Shown: positions 7,910 through 16,673 of the stretch, piece by piece
How the letters are laid out: every line of letters begins with the position of its first letter
How positions within the stretch are numbered: position 1 is the first letter of the stretch
DNA from: Bradyrhizobium barranii subsp. barranii
Lineage (GTDB): Bacteria; Pseudomonadota; Alphaproteobacteria; Rhizobiales; Xanthobacteraceae
Length of the DNA stretch: 64,000 nt
Direction: 5' to 3'
Assembly (NCBI RefSeq): GCF_017565645.3
Contig: NZ_CP086136.1
Coordinates: 1,874,001 to 1,938,000, forward strand
Program-made: the position numbers and the translations under genes
The notes under the pieces: model-generated
What the model was told of the DNA's origin: nothing
Databases searched by the model: none
Seen by the model: the letters and a program-made list of their open reading frames with translations, nothing else

Positions 7910-8326
7910 GAAAGCAATGCGTTCGCCTTCTGTTGCGATATCGTCAAGTCAGAGTTCTCCGGCATCGTCTATCACGCCAATTATCTCCGATACATGGAGC
8001 GCGGGCGCACCAATCATCTGCGGCTGATGGGGGCCGAGCAGCAGGCGCTGTTCGACCAGGTCGAAACGGAGGGTGCGGGCTTTGCCTTCGTGGTGCGCTC
8101 GATGCATCTGGACTTTCTGAAGCCCGCGCGGATGGACGACGTGCTCGACGTCGTGACGTGGCCGGTTGCGGTGAAGGGCGCCTCCATCATGCTGGCGCAG
8201 GAGGTGCGGCGGGCCGAGGACGTGCTGGTGAAAGCCGAGGTCCGCGTCGCCTTCATCAGCGGCGGCCGCGCCCAGCAGATCCCGAAATCGATCCGCATCC
8301 TGATGAAGGCCGATCTGATTTCCTGA
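7910..8326 (+). pseudogene. YbgC-like thioesterase, copy 2, N-terminus degraded
   Basis: From SGIVYHANYLRYMERGR onward this is a good YbgC-type sequence through to ADLIS*, close to copy 1. The upstream frame reads NAFAFCCDIVKSEF in place of the expected V-x-Y-E-D-T-D-A-x-G, so the catalytic Asp is lost and no start codon precedes it. The first in-frame ATG (7994) would drop the active-site strand. I consider it a 5'-truncated duplicate or the remnant of the original gene displaced by copy 1. Confidence 0.7.
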
Positions 8327-8419
8327 TCGCCCGATAAGTGATCGGCCGATAGGTGATGGCCTATCGACTCCGCCAATTGCGGCGATAGATTGCGGCCCGG
8401 ACCAACCGATGAGGCCACC

Positions 8420-8887
8420 ATGTCGCGCCCGCCGCTTCCACCCTTCACCCGTGAGACCGCCGCGCAAAAGGCGCGCATGGCCGAGGACGCGTGGAATTCG
8501 CGCGATCCGGTGAAAGTCTCGCTCGCCTATACCGAGGACAGCCGCTGGCGCAATCGCTCGGAGGTGTTCCAGGGCCGGGAGGCCATCGTCGCGTTCCTCA
8601 CCCGCAAATGGGAGAAGGAGCACGACTACCGCCTGATCAAGGACCTCTGGGCCTTCGACGGCAACCACATCGCGGTGCGCTTCCAGTACGAATGGCACGA
8701 TGCGGGCGGCCAGTGGTATCGCTCCTACGGCAACGAGCAGTGGGAGTTCGACGAGCACGGGCTGATGCGGCGCCGCGAGGCGTCGATCAACGATATCGCG
8801 ATTGCCGAGAAGGACCGCCGGTTTCACTGGCCGGCGCCGGGACCGCGGCCGGCGGATGTGCCGGGATTGGGGACGGATCCGTTCTGA
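8420..8887 (+). CDS. Nuclear transport factor 2-like protein (DUF1348 type)
   Basis: A 155-residue protein with a SnoaL/NTF2-like cone fold. The sequence ([37 protein letters not shown], a [17 protein letters not shown] core and a C-terminal [14 protein letters not shown]) follows the DUF1348 family closely. Function is unknown; such folds serve as small-molecule binding or isomerase domains. The start is ATG 8420 (MSRPPLPPF); upstream extension to 8390 lacks a better site. It stands alone before a palindromic repeat. Confidence 0.75.
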   Translation: MSRPPLPPFTRETAAQKARMAEDAWNSRDPVKVSLAYTEDSRWRNRSEVFQGREAIVAFLTRKWEKEHDYRLIKDLWAFDGNHIAVRFQYEWHDAGGQWYRSYGNEQWEFDEHGLMRRREASINDIAIAEKDRRFHWPAPGPRPADVPGLGTDPF

Positions 8888-8908
8888 GACGCGTAAACAA
8901 CTCTCGCC

Positions 8909-9022
8909 CCTCATGGTGAGGAGCCGCGAAGCGGCGTCTCGAACCATGCAGGCCCCGCCGTTGTTGCATCCGGGCCTCTATCCTTCGAGACGCGCGCGAG
9001 AGCGCGCTCCTCAGGATGAGGG
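8909..9022. repeat. Bradyrhizobium-type intergenic palindromic repeat
   Basis: Two arms, CCTCATGGTGAGGAGCCGC near 8909 and a CTCCTCAGGATGAGGGG end near 9006-9022, enclose CTTCGAGACGCGCGC-type sequence. This is the layout of the dispersed REP-like elements of Bradyrhizobium and Rhodopseudomonas. It overlaps the end of the next gene by a few bases. Confidence 0.65.
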
Positions 9023-9728
9023 GATAGATCTGCGCGCCAAAAACCGCGTGATTGCCCCACCCAGCTTCGCGTTGTCCATCGGCTCCGCCAGCGACTCCCT
9101 CGCGGTCGCAACGACATCCTCCGGCGCCTTGCCGTCGCGGAGTTCGCAGCACACTTGCGCAAACTCCACGTCGAATTCCGGATGCGGCTGCACGGTCAGC
9201 GTGGTGCCGTTGGCGTAGAGCAGGCCGGCATGCGGGGTGAATTCGGACGAGAGGATCGTCAGCGCATCGCTGGGCGGCTCGACCACCTGGTCCTGATGCG
9301 AGGCGGCGATCGCAACCGCTTTGCCGTCGACGACGCCGTTCTCCGGCAGCACCTGATAGACGTGGCGGCCGATGCCCCAGCCCTTCTCCGACTTCTGCAC
9401 GGTGCCGCCGAGCGCCTGCGCGATCAGCTGATGGCCGAAGCAGACACCGACCATCGGCGTCTTGTTGGCGTAAGCCGTGCGCACGAAATCTTCCAGCGGC
9501 GCGATCCAGTCGAGCCCGTCATAGACGCCGGCGGCAGCACCGGTGATCAGCACGGCCTCGAGCTTGCTCGGGTCGGGCAGCGCATCGCCTGGGAATGCTG
9601 ACGACGTCCACCTTGGCGGTCGGGTCCTCGGCGCGGACCATGCGCTCGAACATGTCGGGAAACGAGCCGTGCTGCTCGCGGTACTTTTGCGGGACCTGTC
9701 CGGTCTCGATGATGGTGATGCGTGCCAT
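9011..9728 (-). pseudogene. Class I glutamine amidotransferase, frameshifted
   Basis: From ATG 9728 (MARITIIETGQVPQKYR) the frame runs to VDVVSIP, then shifts. The rest (DALPDPSKLEAVLITG onward, about 9592 to 9011) is in another frame. A GGG run at 9591-9593 with one base too many explains it. The remainder has the nucleophile elbow MVGVCFGHQLIAQALGG and the catalytic HPE in QPHPEFDVEF, so the enzyme was a GATase of the GMP-synthase-like group. It lies 28 bp after the LysR gene on the same strand. This is a true pseudogene or a sequencing error. Confidence 0.75.
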
Positions 9729-9756
9729 GTGCCCCCGGGTCAAAAGGTTGCGAAGC

Positions 9757-10683
9757 TCAGTCGCTTTCTGCCCCATGTTGCTGGTGTGGCGCTGTGCGCT
9801 CCAGCAGTGCGCTCTCTTTCCGGACCTCGTTGAGAAACGCTTTGGCCAGGCGCGACAGCGGCTCGGCTTCCGACCATAGCATATAGGCGACGGCGTGCGT
9901 CGTGGGCGTGAACGGCCGCACCACGAGGCCGCTGCCGCCGTTCTGTCGCGGCGAGAACGGATCGACCACGGCGGCGCCGACGCCGGCGGCGGCGAGCACG
10001 CAGGCCGTGTTGCAGTAGCGCACCTCGACCGTGGGCTGGAACGGCGCGCCGGCGCGGGCAAAGCTGTCGCGCACGGCCTCGCCGAGGCGCGTGCCGCGCT
10101 CGAGCCCGATGAAGGGCATGCCGGACAGATCGGCGGCCGAGATCACGGGCTTGTCGGCAAGCGGATGCCGCGGCGGCAGCACGCACACCATCTCGCCGGT
10201 GTGCACCACCTCATGCGCGATGCCGGGATGATGCGTCAGCCCCAGCGCGAAGCCGAGCTCGGCAACGCGGCTGAGCACCCCCTCGATGATGCCCTCATAG
10301 CGCCGCACGTCGAAGAACACGCGCGTCTCAGGGCGGCGGCGAAGGAAGCTTGAGAGCGCCGACGGGATGATGCTGTAGGCCAGCGGCGGCGTCGCGACGA
10401 GCGCGAGATGCCCGGAGCGGTTCTCGCGCAGATCGCGGACGCGGTTCTCGAGCTTGGCGTGCAGCGCGAAGATCGCTTCGCTCTCCTTGTAGAGCGCCAT
10501 CGCCTCGGCGGTCGGAAACAGCCGGTTGTTGACGCGCTCGAACAGCGCAAAGCCCGCCTGCGCCTCCATCGTCTTCAGCGCGTTGCTGACCGCGGGCTGC
10601 GACAGCGCCAGTTCGTCCGCCGCCGCCACCGTGGTGCGATGGCGGATGACGGCACGCAGGATCTCGAGCTGACGCAGGTTCAT
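9757..10683 (-). CDS. LysR-type regulator (OccR/NocR-like) of unit A
   Basis: A 308-residue regulator from ATG 10683. A winged helix at residues 1-60 (MNLRQLEILRAVIRHRTT, QPAVSNALKTME) is followed by a substrate-binding domain. The N-terminal style and the VRDLRENRSGHLALVATPPLAYS segment resemble OccR/NocR regulators of opine catabolism. It is divergent from the carbamoylase gene at 10835 with a 151-bp AT-rich gap, the classic position for an activator of that operon. The inducer is probably a substrate or intermediate of unit A (inference). Confidence 0.85.
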   Translation of the reverse strand: MNLRQLEILRAVIRHRTTVAAADELALSQPAVSNALKTMEAQAGFALFERVNNRLFPTAEAMALYKESEAIFALHAKLENRVRDLRENRSGHLALVATPPLAYSIIPSALSSFLRRRPETRVFFDVRRYEGIIEGVLSRVAELGFALGLTHHPGIAHEVVHTGEMVCVLPPRHPLADKPVISAADLSGMPFIGLERGTRLGEAVRDSFARAGAPFQPTVEVRYCNTACVLAAAGVGAAVVDPFSPRQNGGSGLVVRPFTPTTHAVAYMLWSEAEPLSRLAKAFLNEVRKESALLERTAPHQQHGAESD

Positions 10684-10834
10684 ATCACTGCCGATTATAC
10701 TCTGGGCCAAAACATCATAGCAGAACGAATTGATTTTGCAGCCCCGCTTCCGCGTAATGGTCGCGGATTTGCACGTCGCATCAAAGGGTTCATTCGCCCA
10801 TTGAGGCAGCACTGCGCACATATTGGAGGCAATC

Positions 10835-11791
10835 TTGGTTCGTGTCCTTCGCGCCGCCGCCGCACAGATGGGGCCGACGCAAAAAGCCGATACGCGCGAG
10901 CATACGCTGGCGCGAATGCTCGACATGCTGGAGGAGGCCGCCCGTCGCGGCGCCAGCCTCGTGGTGTTTCCCGAGCTTGCCTTCACCACCTTCTTCCCGC
11001 GCTGGCTGCTCGAAGGCGCCGCGCTCGACCACTATTTCGAGCGCGGCATGCCGAACCCGGCCGTGGCAAAACTGTTCGACCGTGCGCGCGCGCTGCGCGT
11101 CGGCTTCTATGTCGGCTATGCCGAGCTGACACCGGACGGTCGCCGTTATAATTGCGCCATCCTGGTCGATCGCGACGGCGAGATTCTCGGCCGTTACCGC
11201 AAGGTGCATCTGCCCGGTTCGGTCGAGCCGCGCGAAGGCGCGCGCTACCAGCAGCTCGAGAAGCGCTATTTCGAATATGGCGACCTCGGCTTTCCCGCTT
11301 TCCGCGCCGGCTCGGCCTGGGCCCACGCTATCATGGGCATGATGATCTGCAACGACCGCCGCTGGCCGGAATCCTGGCGCGTGCTCGGCCTGCAAGGCGT
11401 CGAGCTGGTCTGCATCGGCTACAATTCGGCGGCCTATGACCCCAATGGCGGCGTCACTGAAGATGCGTCCTTGCGCACCTTCCACTCGACGCTGGTGACG
11501 CAGGCCAACGCCTACATGAACGCGACCTGGGCGATCTCGGTGGCGAAGGCGGGTGAGGAGGACGGCTCCGGGCTGATCGGCGGCTCCTGCATCGTCGATC
11601 CCAACGGCCGCATCGTCGCGCAGGCCCAGACTCTGGCGGACGAAGTCATTGTCGCCGACATCGATCTCGATCTCTGCCGCCAGGGCAAGGACAAGATGTT
11701 CAATTTCGCCGCCCACCGGCGGCCGGAGCAATACAGGGTGATCACCGAACGCGCTGGCGTCATCGAGCCGGCCGTTCTCGACGCGGACTGA
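10835..11791 (+). CDS. N-carbamoyl-D-amino-acid hydrolase-like nitrilase-superfamily amidase
   Basis: A 318-residue carbon-nitrogen hydrolase. The Glu-Lys-Cys triad is visible in VVFPELAFTTFF, RYRKVHLPG and MMICNDRRWPESWR. ICNDRRWPE with a following V-L-G-L-x-G-V-E and the C-terminal FNFAAHRRPEQY are typical of D-carbamoylases, which cleave N-carbamoyl-D-amino acids to D-amino acid, CO2 and NH3. I prefer TTG 10835 because GGAGG lies 5 bp upstream; TTG 10823 is the alternative. It is the first gene of unit A. Confidence 0.82.
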   Translation: MVRVLRAAAAQMGPTQKADTREHTLARMLDMLEEAARRGASLVVFPELAFTTFFPRWLLEGAALDHYFERGMPNPAVAKLFDRARALRVGFYVGYAELTPDGRRYNCAILVDRDGEILGRYRKVHLPGSVEPREGARYQQLEKRYFEYGDLGFPAFRAGSAWAHAIMGMMICNDRRWPESWRVLGLQGVELVCIGYNSAAYDPNGGVTEDASLRTFHSTLVTQANAYMNATWAISVAKAGEEDGSGLIGGSCIVDPNGRIVAQAQTLADEVIVADIDLDLCRQGKDKMFNFAAHRRPEQYRVITERAGVIEPAVLDAD

Positions 11792-11844
11792 CTGGCACGG
11801 CGCTGGCAAAGGACTCAAAGCAAAACGTTGGCAAAGGAGCTGAC

Positions 11845-12669
11845 ATGATACGCCTCTCGCTCTCTCTCGGTCTCGCAGTACTGGCTACCGTAACGTCGGC
11901 GCAAGCGGCGGAGCTTCCCGCGGAGATCAAGCAGGCGGGCGCGTTGAAGCTCTCGGTCAACTCCACCTACGCGCCGATGGAGTACCGCGATCCCGCCACC
12001 AACGAGCTCGTCGGGCTCGACGTCGATCTGGCCAACGAACTTGCGAAGCGGCTTGGCGTCAAAATCGTCTGGAGCGAGACGCCGTTCGCCGAGCTGATCC
12101 CGTCGCTCCAGACCAGGCGCGCGGACTTCATTATCTCCGGCATCTCGGACCGCGCCTCGCGGCGCGAGACCGCCGATTTCGTCGACTACCTCGCGACCGG
12201 CCCGCAGTTCTTCGTGATGGCGGACAATGCGGCCAAGGACGCGACGGATCTCTGCGGCAAGAAGGTCGGCACCACCCGCAGCACCAGCTTCCCGGTCGAG
12301 ATCGAGAAGTGGAGCAAGCAGAACTGCGAGCCGGCCGGCAAGCCGGCCATTCAGTACGTCCCCGGCGAGAACTCGATCGACGTCCGCAACCAGCTCAAGC
12401 AGGGCCGCATCGACGCCGCAGTGCAGGGCAGCGAGACGCTGCCTTACGCGCAGACGCAGGAGCCCGGCAAATATCGCGTCGTCGGCGAGCCCTTCGCCAA
12501 AGGCTACCAGGGCATCATGTTCCGCAAGGACGATGCGGCTTTGCGCGAGGTGGTGACGGAGAAGCTCACGGCGATGATCGCCGACGGCGCCTACAAGGCC
12601 GTTCTCGACAAATGGGGCCTGGGGGCCAACGCGGTGGCCCAGCCCATGCTGAATGCGGCGCCGCAATGA
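11845..12669 (+). CDS. Polar amino-acid ABC transporter substrate-binding protein 1
   Basis: A 274-residue type 3 periplasmic binding protein. Signal peptide residues 1-21 end in SAQAAE. The family core KLSVNSTYAPMEYRDPATNE follows, then the ISDRASRRETADFVDY lobe. An AAGGAG site precedes the ATG. Its stop overlaps the permease start (ATGA), so import proteins are translationally coupled. It is about half identical by eye to the second binding protein at 14300, suggesting duplication for a second ligand. It likely delivers an amino acid or derivative to the 12666-14284 importer. Confidence 0.88.
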   Translation: MIRLSLSLGLAVLATVTSAQAAELPAEIKQAGALKLSVNSTYAPMEYRDPATNELVGLDVDLANELAKRLGVKIVWSETPFAELIPSLQTRRADFIISGISDRASRRETADFVDYLATGPQFFVMADNAAKDATDLCGKKVGTTRSTSFPVEIEKWSKQNCEPAGKPAIQYVPGENSIDVRNQLKQGRIDAAVQGSETLPYAQTQEPGKYRVVGEPFAKGYQGIMFRKDDAALREVVTEKLTAMIADGAYKAVLDKWGLGANAVAQPMLNAAPQ

Positions 12670-13523
12670 AGCCGGTGCCGGCACTCGCGGAGGGTTTCCC
12701 TGATTTGTCGGGGATGCGGATCGCGCGCGAGCCGCACTGGTTTCGCTGGCTCAGCGCGGCGCTGATCGTCCTCGTGCTGGCGGCGATCGTGCGCGCCTTC
12801 GCCGGCGGTCAGATCGAATGGTCCTATGTCAGCCGCTTCCTGACCGCAAAAGTCATTCTCGAAGGTATCGTCAACACGATGGTGATGGCGGTGCTGGCCA
12901 TGGCGCTCGGCATTGTCCTCGGCGTCGTCGTCGCGGTCATGCGGCTGTCGCCCAATCCGGTGCTGAAGACGGTCGCGGCGGGCTACACCTGGTTGTTCCG
13001 TGGCACGCCGCTGATCCTGCAACTGCTGTTGTGGTTCAACCTCGCGCTGGTGTTTCCGACCATCGGCATTCCCGGCCTGTGGTCTGCGCGCGCGGTCGAC
13101 GTCATGACGCCGTTCCTCGCCGCGCTGCTCGGGCTCGGCATCAACCAGGGCGCCTATACGTCCGAGGTGATGCGCGCCGGCATGCTGTCGGTCGACATCG
13201 GGCAATACGAGGCGGCGCAGGCGATCGGCATGGGGCGGCTGCGCGCGCTGCGCCGGATCATCCTGCCGCAGGCGATGCGGGTGGTGATCCCGCCGCTCGG
13301 CAACGAGTTCATCGGCATGGTGAAGGCGACCTCGCTCGCGAGCGTCATCCAGTATCCGGAACTGCTGCACAACGCCGAAAACATCTACTACGCCAATTCG
13401 CGCGTGATCGAGCTGCTGATCGTTGCCGGGCTCTGGTACCTGCTCGTGGTCTCGATCCTGACGCCGCTCCAGATGCTGCTCGAACGCCGTTTTGCCCGCG
13501 GCACATTGCGGCTGGCGCGATGA
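12666..13523 (+). CDS. Polar amino-acid ABC transporter permease (HisM/GlnP type)
   Basis: A 285-residue inner-membrane permease. After a cytoplasmic N-terminus, a first helix ([19 protein letters not shown], about 26-44) precedes the conserved unit with [20 protein letters not shown] and the [14 protein letters not shown] segment. The EAA loop is [23 protein letters not shown] in outline. The start at 12666 overlaps the binding-protein stop and the end overlaps the ATPase start. A single permease gene implies a homodimeric channel. Confidence 0.88.
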   Translation: MKPVPALAEGFPDLSGMRIAREPHWFRWLSAALIVLVLAAIVRAFAGGQIEWSYVSRFLTAKVILEGIVNTMVMAVLAMALGIVLGVVVAVMRLSPNPVLKTVAAGYTWLFRGTPLILQLLLWFNLALVFPTIGIPGLWSARAVDVMTPFLAALLGLGINQGAYTSEVMRAGMLSVDIGQYEAAQAIGMGRLRALRRIILPQAMRVVIPPLGNEFIGMVKATSLASVIQYPELLHNAENIYYANSRVIELLIVAGLWYLLVVSILTPLQMLLERRFARGTLRLAR

Positions 13524-14284
13524 CAAAACCCCTCGTCGCGATCCGCTCCGTCAGCAAGAGCTTTGGAGAGTTCCAGGCTCTCAGAAGCGTCTCGCTCGAC
13601 GTCTGGCCCGGCGAGGTGATGTGCCTGATCGGCGCCTCCGGCTCCGGCAAGACCACGCTGCTCCGTTGCATCAACCAGCTTGCGGCGATCGATGCCGGCG
13701 GCATCTGGCTCGACGGCGAGCTGCTTGGCGTGCGCGAGCAAAGCGGCAAGCTCTACCGTCTCAGCGAGCGGGAGATCGGGCGGCAGCGGCTGAAGACCGG
13801 CATGGTGTTCCAGCGCTTCAACCTGTTTCCGCACAAGACCGCGCTGGAGAATATCACCGAAGGCCCACTTCAGGTGCAGGGGCGCAAGTCCGACGAGGTG
13901 CGCGCGGAGGCGCTCGAACTGCTCCGGCGCGTCGGATTGTCCGCCAAGGCAAACTGGTATCCCGCGCAGCTCTCCGGCGGCCAGCAGCAGCGCGTGGCGA
14001 TCGCGCGCGCGCTCGCCATGAAGCCGATGTTGATGCTGTTCGACGAGCCGACCAGTGCGCTCGATCCGGAACTCGTCGGCGAGGTGCTTGCGGTCATGAA
14101 GGAGCTGGCGAAGAGCGGCATGACCATGATGGTGGTGACGCACGAGCTCGGCTTCGCGCGCGAGGTCGCCGACCGCGTCGTCTACATGGACCAGGGCGCG
14201 ATCGTCGAGCAGGGGCGCGCGTCGGACGTATTGGGTGCGCCGCGCGAGGAGCGCACCAAGGCATTTCTTTCGGCTGTGATCTGA
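13520..14284 (+). CDS. Polar amino-acid ABC transporter ATPase
   Basis: A 254-residue ABC ATPase. Walker A is GASGSGKTT (about 39), the Q-loop is [12 protein letters not shown], the signature is [14 protein letters not shown] and Walker B is [14 protein letters not shown], with the switch His in VVTHELGFA. This is the GlnQ/HisP group. It starts at 13520, overlapping the permease stop by 4 bp. It drives import with the permease at 12666 and binding proteins 11845 and 14300. Confidence 0.9.
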   Translation: MTKPLVAIRSVSKSFGEFQALRSVSLDVWPGEVMCLIGASGSGKTTLLRCINQLAAIDAGGIWLDGELLGVREQSGKLYRLSEREIGRQRLKTGMVFQRFNLFPHKTALENITEGPLQVQGRKSDEVRAEALELLRRVGLSAKANWYPAQLSGGQQQRVAIARALAMKPMLMLFDEPTSALDPELVGEVLAVMKELAKSGMTMMVVTHELGFAREVADRVVYMDQGAIVEQGRASDVLGAPREERTKAFLSAVI

Positions 14285-14299
14285 AATGGGGGCGTGTTG

Positions 14300-15115
14300 A
14301 TGAAGAGACTTTGGGTTGCGGCGGCGCTTTTCGGCGCCATGACCGTTTCGGCCTTGTCCATCGAGCTGCCGGCGGAGATCGCCAAGCGCGGCAGTCTCAA
14401 GGTGGCGCTGGTCCCGAACTATCCGCCGATGGAATTCCGCGATCCCGCCACCAACGCGCTGTCCGGCTTCGACATCGATCTCGGCGAAGCCATCGGCCGC
14501 AAGCTCGGCGTCAAGATCGAATGGCAGGAGACGAGCTTTGCCGAGTTCATGCCGTCGATCTCGACCGGGCGGGTGGACGCCATTCTGTCCGGCTTCACGG
14601 ACTACGCGAGCCGTCACGACATCGCGTCCTTCGTCGATTATCTCAGGAGCGGCCCGCAGTTCTTCGTGCAGCAGTCGCGCAAGGCGGAGTTCAAGGACGC
14701 GGCATCGCTCTGCGGCAAGAAGGTCGGCGCCAGCCGCCGCACCATGTTCCCGGCGCAGATCGCGGCGTGGAGCGAGAAGAATTGCGGCAGCAGTCCGATC
14801 CAGTTCATCGGCACCGACGGCTCGGCCGACGCCCGCACCCAGCTCAGGCAGGGCCGCATCGATGCCGCCGCCCAAGGCAACGAGACGCTGCCCTACATCA
14901 TGGACCTCGAGCCCGGCGCCTATGCGTCCGTGGGCGAGCCCATCGCGCAGCAATTCACCGGCATTGCCCTGCCGGTCAAGGAAAAGGCACTGCAGCAGGC
15001 CATTCTCGAAGCGGTCGATGGGTTGATCGCCGACGGCACCTACAAGACCCTGCTTGCCAAATGGAAACTGAACGACAACGGATTTGAGAAGGCGACCATC
15101 AATGCTGGACAGTAA
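14300..15115 (+). CDS. Polar amino-acid ABC transporter substrate-binding protein 2
   Basis: A 271-residue paralogue of the 11845 product: signal peptide ending SALS-IEL, KVALVPNYPPMEFRDPATNA, then SGFTDYASRHDIASFVDY. The ATG at 14300 follows a GGGGG-rich site; in-frame GTG 14294 and TTG 14297 are alternatives. Having two binding proteins on one importer suggests two related ligands, for example the ring-closed and opened forms or two stereoisomers (inference). Its 3' end overlaps the next gene by 14 bp. Confidence 0.87.
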   Translation: MKRLWVAAALFGAMTVSALSIELPAEIAKRGSLKVALVPNYPPMEFRDPATNALSGFDIDLGEAIGRKLGVKIEWQETSFAEFMPSISTGRVDAILSGFTDYASRHDIASFVDYLRSGPQFFVQQSRKAEFKDAASLCGKKVGASRRTMFPAQIAAWSEKNCGSSPIQFIGTDGSADARTQLRQGRIDAAAQGNETLPYIMDLEPGAYASVGEPIAQQFTGIALPVKEKALQQAILEAVDGLIADGTYKTLLAKWKLNDNGFEKATINAGQ

Positions 15116-15986
15116 GGCACTCAAGAGCATCCCGCTCGTTCCGGCCAACACCGCCGATCCCGCGCCGGAATATCCCTGGCCGAAGCCGTACACTTCGGCG
15201 ATGTTCCTGTCCTTCGACGTCGACGCGGAGAGCGCGTGGACCAGCAAGGACGCGGTGCACGCGCAGCGGCTCATCACCATGAGCTATGGCGGTTACGAGG
15301 CGCGCGTCGGCACGCCCAGACTCTTGGAGCTGCTCGACCAGCTCGATCTCAAGGCGACCTTCTTCGTCACGGGATGGTCTGTCGACGCGCATCCGGCGAT
15401 GGCGGAGTCGATCCTCAAGGCCGGCCACGAGATCGGCCACCACGGCTATCACCATCTGCTGCCCGATCCTGGTGATCCATGGATCGAGGAGGAGCTGGAG
15501 CGCGGTTTCGAGGCGCTGAAGCGCCGGCTCGGCGTCAGGCCGACCGGCTATCGCGCGCCCTATGGCGAGTTCACCGAGGAGCTGCGCGCAGCACTCGTAC
15601 GTCACGGCATCGTCTACACGTCCTCGTTCCGCGACGACGTGCGGCCTTATCGCCATCGTCTGGCCGACGGCAAGCCCGGCACGATCGAGCTGCCGGTCAC
15701 AGCGAGCTATGACGACTGGATGCACGGCCTCTCTGCCCGCTTCAGCCCGCGCTCGATCTTCCCCAAGGAGCACGTGCTCTCGATCTGGAAGGACGAGCTC
15801 GACGAAACCAGGGATTGGGGCGCGATGGTGACGACCGTGCTGCATCCCCAGTGCAGCGGCCGTCCGATGCGGCTGCGCCTGCTGCGCGAGTTCCTGACCT
15901 ACGCAAAGTCGTGCCCTGACGTCTGGATCACGACCGGCGAGAAGATCGCGGAAAACTTCCTGCGCCACGAAGCCGGCAACCGCTGA
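15102..15986 (+). CDS. NodB-fold polysaccharide-deacetylase-family hydrolase, allantoinase (PuuE)-like
   Basis: A 294-residue protein with the NodB homology motifs: SFDVDAESAW (motif 1, acidic metal ligand), EIGHHGYHHL (motif 2, His ligands) and RAPYGEF (motif 3). A cytosolic member with no signal peptide and no sugar-gene neighbours resembles the PuuE/allantoinase and cyclic-imide-hydrolase subgroup, which opens cyclic amide rings, rather than chitin deacetylases. In this operon beside a carbamoylase and a hydantoin-type racemase, a ring-opening role is attractive. The ATG at 15102 lies within the preceding gene's end. Confidence 0.72.
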   Translation: MLDSKALKSIPLVPANTADPAPEYPWPKPYTSAMFLSFDVDAESAWTSKDAVHAQRLITMSYGGYEARVGTPRLLELLDQLDLKATFFVTGWSVDAHPAMAESILKAGHEIGHHGYHHLLPDPGDPWIEEELERGFEALKRRLGVRPTGYRAPYGEFTEELRAALVRHGIVYTSSFRDDVRPYRHRLADGKPGTIELPVTASYDDWMHGLSARFSPRSIFPKEHVLSIWKDELDETRDWGAMVTTVLHPQCSGRPMRLRLLREFLTYAKSCPDVWITTGEKIAENFLRHEAGNR

Positions 15987-15994
15987 GCAGCACC

Positions 15995-16651
15995 ATGACC
16001 CGTCGCCGCATCCTCGTCATCAACCCCAACTCCTCGGCGTCGGTGACGGCGGCGATCGACGAGGCGGTCGCGCCGCTGCGCATTGCCGGCGGGCCTGACA
16101 TCGAGGTGGTTGGCCTCGCCGAGGGGCCGCCGGGCATCAGCTCGCAGCGCGATGCCGACAGCGTGGTCATGCCGCTGGTCAACCGCGTCACGCGCGACGA
16201 TGCGGATGCCTTCGTGCTGGCCTGCTTCAGCGATCCCGGCCTGCATGCGGTGCGCGAGGCGGCCGGCGGCCGTCCGGTGCTTGGTATCGCCGAATGCGGC
16301 ATCTTTCGCGCGCTGATGCTGGGCGAGCGCTTTGGCATCATCGCGCTGTCGCCGTCGAGCATCCGCCGCCAGCAGCGCCTGGCGCGGGTGATGGGCGTCG
16401 ACAGCCGTTACGCCGGAAGCTGGTCGGTCGGCGCCAGTGCCGCGGAGACGGCGGGCGCCGACATCCGCGGCCGCTTGATCGACGCCGGCCGCGCGCTGGT
16501 CACCCAATGCCGCGCCGATGTCGTGGTGATGGGCTGCGCTGGCATGGCGTCGCACCGCGCGGCGATCGCGGAAGCGATTGGTGTGCCCGTGATCGAGCCG
16601 GCGCAGCAGGCGGTGGCCGCTGCGATCGGCGCGGTCTTGTTGAACACGTAA
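15995..16651 (+). CDS. Asp/Glu/hydantoin racemase family protein
   Basis: A 218-residue cofactor-independent racemase. The start ILVINPNSS is diagnostic. The two catalytic Cys are in LACFSDPGL (about residue 74) and MGCAGMA (about 179). Members racemise hydantoins, aspartate or related compounds, or decarboxylate arylmalonates. It lies 8 bp after the deacetylase-like gene. With an upstream D-carbamoylase-like enzyme, racemisation would let both enantiomers of a hydantoin-type substrate be used. Confidence 0.85.
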   Translation: MTRRRILVINPNSSASVTAAIDEAVAPLRIAGGPDIEVVGLAEGPPGISSQRDADSVVMPLVNRVTRDDADAFVLACFSDPGLHAVREAAGGRPVLGIAECGIFRALMLGERFGIIALSPSSIRRQQRLARVMGVDSRYAGSWSVGASAAETAGADIRGRLIDAGRALVTQCRADVVVMGCAGMASHRAAIAEAIGVPVIEPAQQAVAAAIGAVLLNT

Positions 16652-16673
16652 GATCCGTCAGGAGCCTCTCGTA

